NCBI GenBank assembly: GCA_964019135.1
Contig: OZ025257.1
Coordinates: forward strand, 28,628,352 to 28,692,351
Direction of reading: 5' to 3'
From: Arenicola marina
Lineage: Eukaryota > Annelida > Polychaeta > Arenicolidae
Length of the DNA stretch: 64,000 bases
This document shows positions 60,454 to 64,000 of this stretch, one piece after another. Numbering within the stretch: position 1 is the first letter of the stretch; each line of letters begins with the position of its first letter. The notes below the pieces were generated by a model. It did no database searches and was not told the DNA's origin. It worked only from the letters and a program-made list of their open reading frames with translations. The position numbers were made by a program, and so were the translations under genes.

Positions 60454-61850
60454 TGAGGCGTCGGATTTGTCCACATGCAAGCAGCTGTGAAATAACAAGT
60501 GTACGAAGAGTCATATTGATACTGTATTGTGATGAAGTTGTTATTAGAGAAGCCTGGATGGGCTGATGGAAATGTGTGATTCTCTTGCCTTGTCCATTCA
60601 TTCCAAGCTAGTGCACTCTTTGATGATTATCATGCATCCGTTGTCAATCGACTTTAGCTCAATGGCAATGGTTGCAAGGTCCAAAGTTACTGCGCACTGG
60701 CCAATCCAGGGGTCGAAGTGACGTCCAGACTATATATATAGTTGCGAGCAGTGAGCTTTAGCAGGGTCAAGGACTTACGACATAATTGCTACTTAGTGGT
60801 TGATGCCCCCTTCTAAATAAGTTTTCATGAATTGCATCTGGTTATCAATGATAAGTTAATGCGCAATTGCAAATGCCACTGAAGAAGGAATTTGTGCCAC
60901 GTGACCGGGAAAGGGAAATTTTCTATGTAACCGGGATCGGGTCAGAATTGTCAGGGCGGATCAGAAGTGACAACAGAAAACGTGGACTTTCAAATTCCTA
61001 ATCGACTCAGGATAGGCTCACATACTTTATGTGCAAAGGGCGTGCATGGTGCATGCCCCCCCCCCCCCCCCCACAGCCCGGAAACATGTATTTATCTATA
61101 AATTCGTTCGTTCTATGTATGTAGCTACAGGGGTGGGTTTGCACCCCATTCTCTTACCCTTTCTCCCTCCCCATGCTGCGGCCCTGCATTAACAGTAATC
61201 AAGGGATATATTCTGAGCGTGTAAGTCTTTATGGTTTTAAGTCTGTGTGACTTGTGACGTTCGCTGGTCGACTCACATCTTAGGCATGAAAACCAAAATC
61301 TTTATACTATTCAATAAAATTCCCGTCTGCTGAATGACTTGTTGTAATAATTTAAGTGTTATATTTGATGACTTGGGCGCAATTAATTTGGGCTACACAG
61401 GTTTTTAGACTGCACGAGGGGGGGGGGGGGGGGGGGGTCGTGTTCCCACATTACGAAGAATAAATTTTCTTATTCCCAGGTCACGATGAATTAAAAAGGA
61501 TAACTCCCAGCATACATAGGAAGGGAGGATACATGATATAAATAAGCGGGCCACAATAACCCGGTAACATATCTACCTCATCTCGTGTTTCATAGTGACG
61601 TGCTTTGTGTATAACCTAATGTTACATAACCGGCATAGCCACTTGACTTGGGAGTAAATATCAACCCTAAATTTTACTGGCATCAGAACAAACCATATTT
61701 ACGTGCGTCGTTACACAGTAATTTTCAAGAAATAAACTGGGTTTTTTCTTTATAAGACATATATATAGTGTCTTCGAGAACGCTAGAGCAATGTCAATTG
61801 GAATTATAAATGAGGTGGCGTCCAACAGCTGCACTGTCCGTACATAAAAT
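60454..61850. other. 3' flank of CUB-LDLa gene and spacer
   Basis: C tract at 61057-61072 and G tract at 61418-61437. AATAAA at 61313. No other gene was recognised. Confidence 0.45.
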
Positions 61851-61851
61851 C

Positions 61852-61859
61852 TATATAAA
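61852..61859 (+). promoter_or_regulatory. TATA box of BtpA-family gene
   Basis: TATATAAA, followed ~25 bases later by an initiator-like CTCAGTTC. The start codon is at 62048, giving a 5' UTR of ~165 nt. Confidence 0.5.
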
Positions 61860-62047
61860 CCTTAGTACTCAGTTCAGGATCTCAGACGACTAAGCGGATT
61901 AATTACCGATCGAAGTCTGCATGCAGTTCTCAGTGCAGCCAGATTGTTTTTTGATTGCGCAGAATAAATACAGTCGTGGCGCCTCATAGCCAGATGAACA
62001 GCGCCATCTGACGAAAGGAATCGTCATTGAGTAGATAAACACGAAAT

Positions 62048-63809
62048 ATGTCCTTGAACAAGTTTACACTGCTTTTCGGAGGGATCCGATCTGCGATTAT
62101 TGGCATGGTGCACCTGCGAGCTTTGCCAGGTATTGTAACTGATTTGCATTGTAACAAGGACAGGTTGTGTAGATATGGGCGAAAATAATGTTGTTTACGA
62201 ACTGACCCTATTATCGCTTACCTCACCTTGAACAGAGCCAAGTCGAAAAACAGCTTAAGAACTTACATTAGCCTAGGCCTAACTAAGCTTAAATTAATGT
62301 TGTGCTTTCAGCAATCTTCGGGAAACATTTGAAAAACATTTCGAGATACATTGCAATATTTATGTGGACTGAAGGTCCACTTAAGCCTAAAGTTGTTGCA
62401 CAAAAACGATAGCAAATATTTGTGGTTGGCTGTAAATTTAGTTACATTATCATGATGCACCCGTGGCCATAGGATATGTCGACCAGGCTTAAACTTAATT
62501 ATCTACGACAATCTTATATCGTGCAAGCTAAGCACACAATCAGACAGCCTGTTTGCTTATACGTGCTTTCAGCCTCTTAACTCCCATGTTCGGATTGAAG
62601 TCCCATGACCATGTGTCAGTTGACATAGGGAACTCTGACTGCATATGTACTTTCGCATTATGAAGTCAAAAACTTTGACTCACTTCATATTTAATTCATT
62701 CAGTATGAACTTCAGTCTGGATAATTTCAAATTATGTGACAATTGTTCAAAGAACCATTTCTTTGAACAATTGTTACATAATGGAAATTGAGTAAGAATT
62801 TATTATGCCCTGTGTCTCATGTGGAAATACCCACCCTTGTATCCACAGGCACAGTAAATCAGTAGAGGGGGGAGGCCAGGGGGGGGGGGGGGGGGAGGGG
62901 GCCCCACAACGCATACTAAGGACAGTCTTTAGTATGCGTTGTGGGGCCCCCTACCCCCCCCCCCCCCAGCCTCCCCCCTCCACTGATTTACTGTGCCTGT
63001 GCTTGTATCAATCATAATGGCACCATACAAATACATGGAGCAAAGAAGGTCTCAATATCATGTACGTTATATAAGGGGCATTGGGGGACATTTCCACATG
63101 TGACACCTTGAGTTAACTTTACGTAGAAAGTATTTTTCAGCACCTTTATATTCAGGAAGACTAGGGTAATATAGATTGCAAAAGCTGTGCAATAACAATT
63201 TGAGAAAATAATATGCGAGATTAAACATGTTCTTATATTTACCTTCCAAACCATTGGATATTTACAGATCACATACATAAAATCCAGGATTTATGTAGAG
63301 ATTTTGTTATCAATTGTAAAGTAATGCTAAAGAGAGTTTTTACTAGTTTTTAAATTTTGTTTGCATTATTATAGTTTAGAATGTCTTGAAATACCTGCAG
63401 GCAATAGTGCAGAAGCCAGCAAAGATTTAATTATGTTTTTTCACCTTTTCCAACAACTTCACTATATTTGAAATAAATTCAAATATGTATTCTTTATGTA
63501 CTAGATAAACTAATAATTTTATGATGACTTTGAGTACTGGTTTATATTATATCAAATGGTGCAAAAAATTTTTTTTTAACACACTTTTGAACATCTTATT
63601 TCATTTTATTCAATATATGATCCGTAATAATACTGAATGTGACAAATAATATAACTGAATGTACCGGTAACAAAATATGTAATTTGAAAGAAATGTTTTT
63701 CTTATAAATCACTTTCTTATTATCAGGTTCCCCAAGAGCCAGGCTTTCAGTGGAAGAAATAACAAGGATAGCATGCCAAGAAGCAAACATGTATAAAGAA
63801 GCAAATGTA
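62048..63809 (+). CDS. BtpA-family protein, first two exons; gene runs off the right edge
   Basis: Exon 1 is 62048-62129 (donor GTATTG, phase 1) and exon 2 is 63727-63809 (acceptor ATTATCAG, donor GTATGT, phase 0). Joined, they read MSLNKFTLLFGGIRSA, IIGMVHLRALPGSPRA, LSVEEITRIACQEANMYKEA. The IGMxHxxALPGSP segment followed by EA..Y.E..V is characteristic of the N-terminus of BtpA family TIM-barrel proteins (cyanobacterial BtpA, bacterial SgcQ, animal F13E9.13-type proteins). In cyanobacteria BtpA supports photosystem I; the animal role is unknown, and a mitochondrial location is suggested by database naming only. The next exon should begin with sequence like DGLIVENMHD, beyond 64,000. Both exons are too short to be listed as long ORFs. 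Confidence 0.75.
62733..62784. repeat. Near-perfect hairpin in BtpA-family gene intron
   Basis: ATTATGTGACAATTGTTCAA with AGA on the left is mirrored by TCTTTGAACAATTGTTACAT on the right, around a loop of a few bases. Confidence 0.85.
62844..63001. repeat. 158-bp palindrome with G/C tracts in BtpA-family gene intron
   Basis: The left arm starts CACAGGCACAGTAAATCAGT and ends CCACAACGCATACTAA; the right arm is its complement, ending ACTGATTTACTGTGCCTGTG. The centre is GGACAGTC at ~62919-62926. The arms pair over ~73 bases except in the G/C tracts. Confidence 0.9.
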
Positions 63810-64000
63810 GTATGTAAAATATTACATTTTATATGTTGAAAACCTTTTATATCATTTTATTTATCTTATTGATTATTGATCTATTAGTGCATATGATGCC
63901 AAAAAGATGAAGTAGAGAGCCTCTGTAATGCTTCATCAGTCTGTCCAGTTTTGAATAGTATTTACAAATTTAAAAATTATTTATGACAATTCCATTATTG
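63810..64000 (+). other. Start of intron 2 of BtpA-family gene
   Basis: AT-rich, no exon seen up to the window end. Confidence 0.5.

Overview
This window is animal nuclear DNA. Genes are split by GT-AG introns. Two promoters carry clear TATA boxes close upstream of signal-peptide exons. tRNA-derived SINEs, decayed non-LTR retrotransposons, foldback elements and many minisatellites fill the rest. GC-rich exons lie in AT-rich introns, and the proteins combine CUB, C-type lectin, LDL-receptor class A and leucine-rich modules. This suggests a marine invertebrate. A cephalochordate is a reasonable candidate, but a lophotrochozoan cannot be excluded from sequence alone. I saw no bacterial operon, CRISPR array, rRNA or intact tRNA gene.

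Layout. 1-2675: decayed non-LTR retrotransposon. 3409-3765: a SINE inserted inside another SINE. 6229-7290: ~105-bp tandem repeat. 7994-8842: two copies of a short inverted-repeat element. 9393-21544: a large chimeric receptor gene on the + strand (signal peptide, CUB-like domains, C-type lectin domain, four LDLa, LRR, seven-helix domain). A 2.45-kb foldback element sits in its intron 1 and smaller inverted-repeat elements sit in introns 2 and 3. 22105-26400: three minisatellites. 28481-36645: a three-exon SLC10 (P3-like) transporter gene on the - strand. 38583-39590: 27-bp array. 40302-42125: a second decayed retrotransposon (-). 42790-45400: 36-bp array. 46534-53365: a second SLC10 P3-like gene on the + strand with the same three-exon structure, so the pair is divergent. 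53850-54765: 25-bp array. 56248-60453: a small CUB-LDLa-transmembrane protein gene (+). 62048 to beyond the right edge: the first two exons of a BtpA-family gene (+), too short to show as long ORFs.

How the genes relate. The two SLC10 genes are clear paralogues: both introns have the same phases, exon 2 is exactly 172 nt in each, and both have a secretory N-terminus with a glycosylatable ectodomain ahead of the transporter core. The large receptor and the small CUB-LDLa protein share extracellular module types but nothing in the sequence shows that they act together. The receptor reading frame is broken by one base between TM2 and TM3, so it is either a recent pseudogene, a polymorphic allele or a sequence error.

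Most long ORFs in the repeat arrays arise because the repeat period is a multiple of three, and I do not treat them as proteins.
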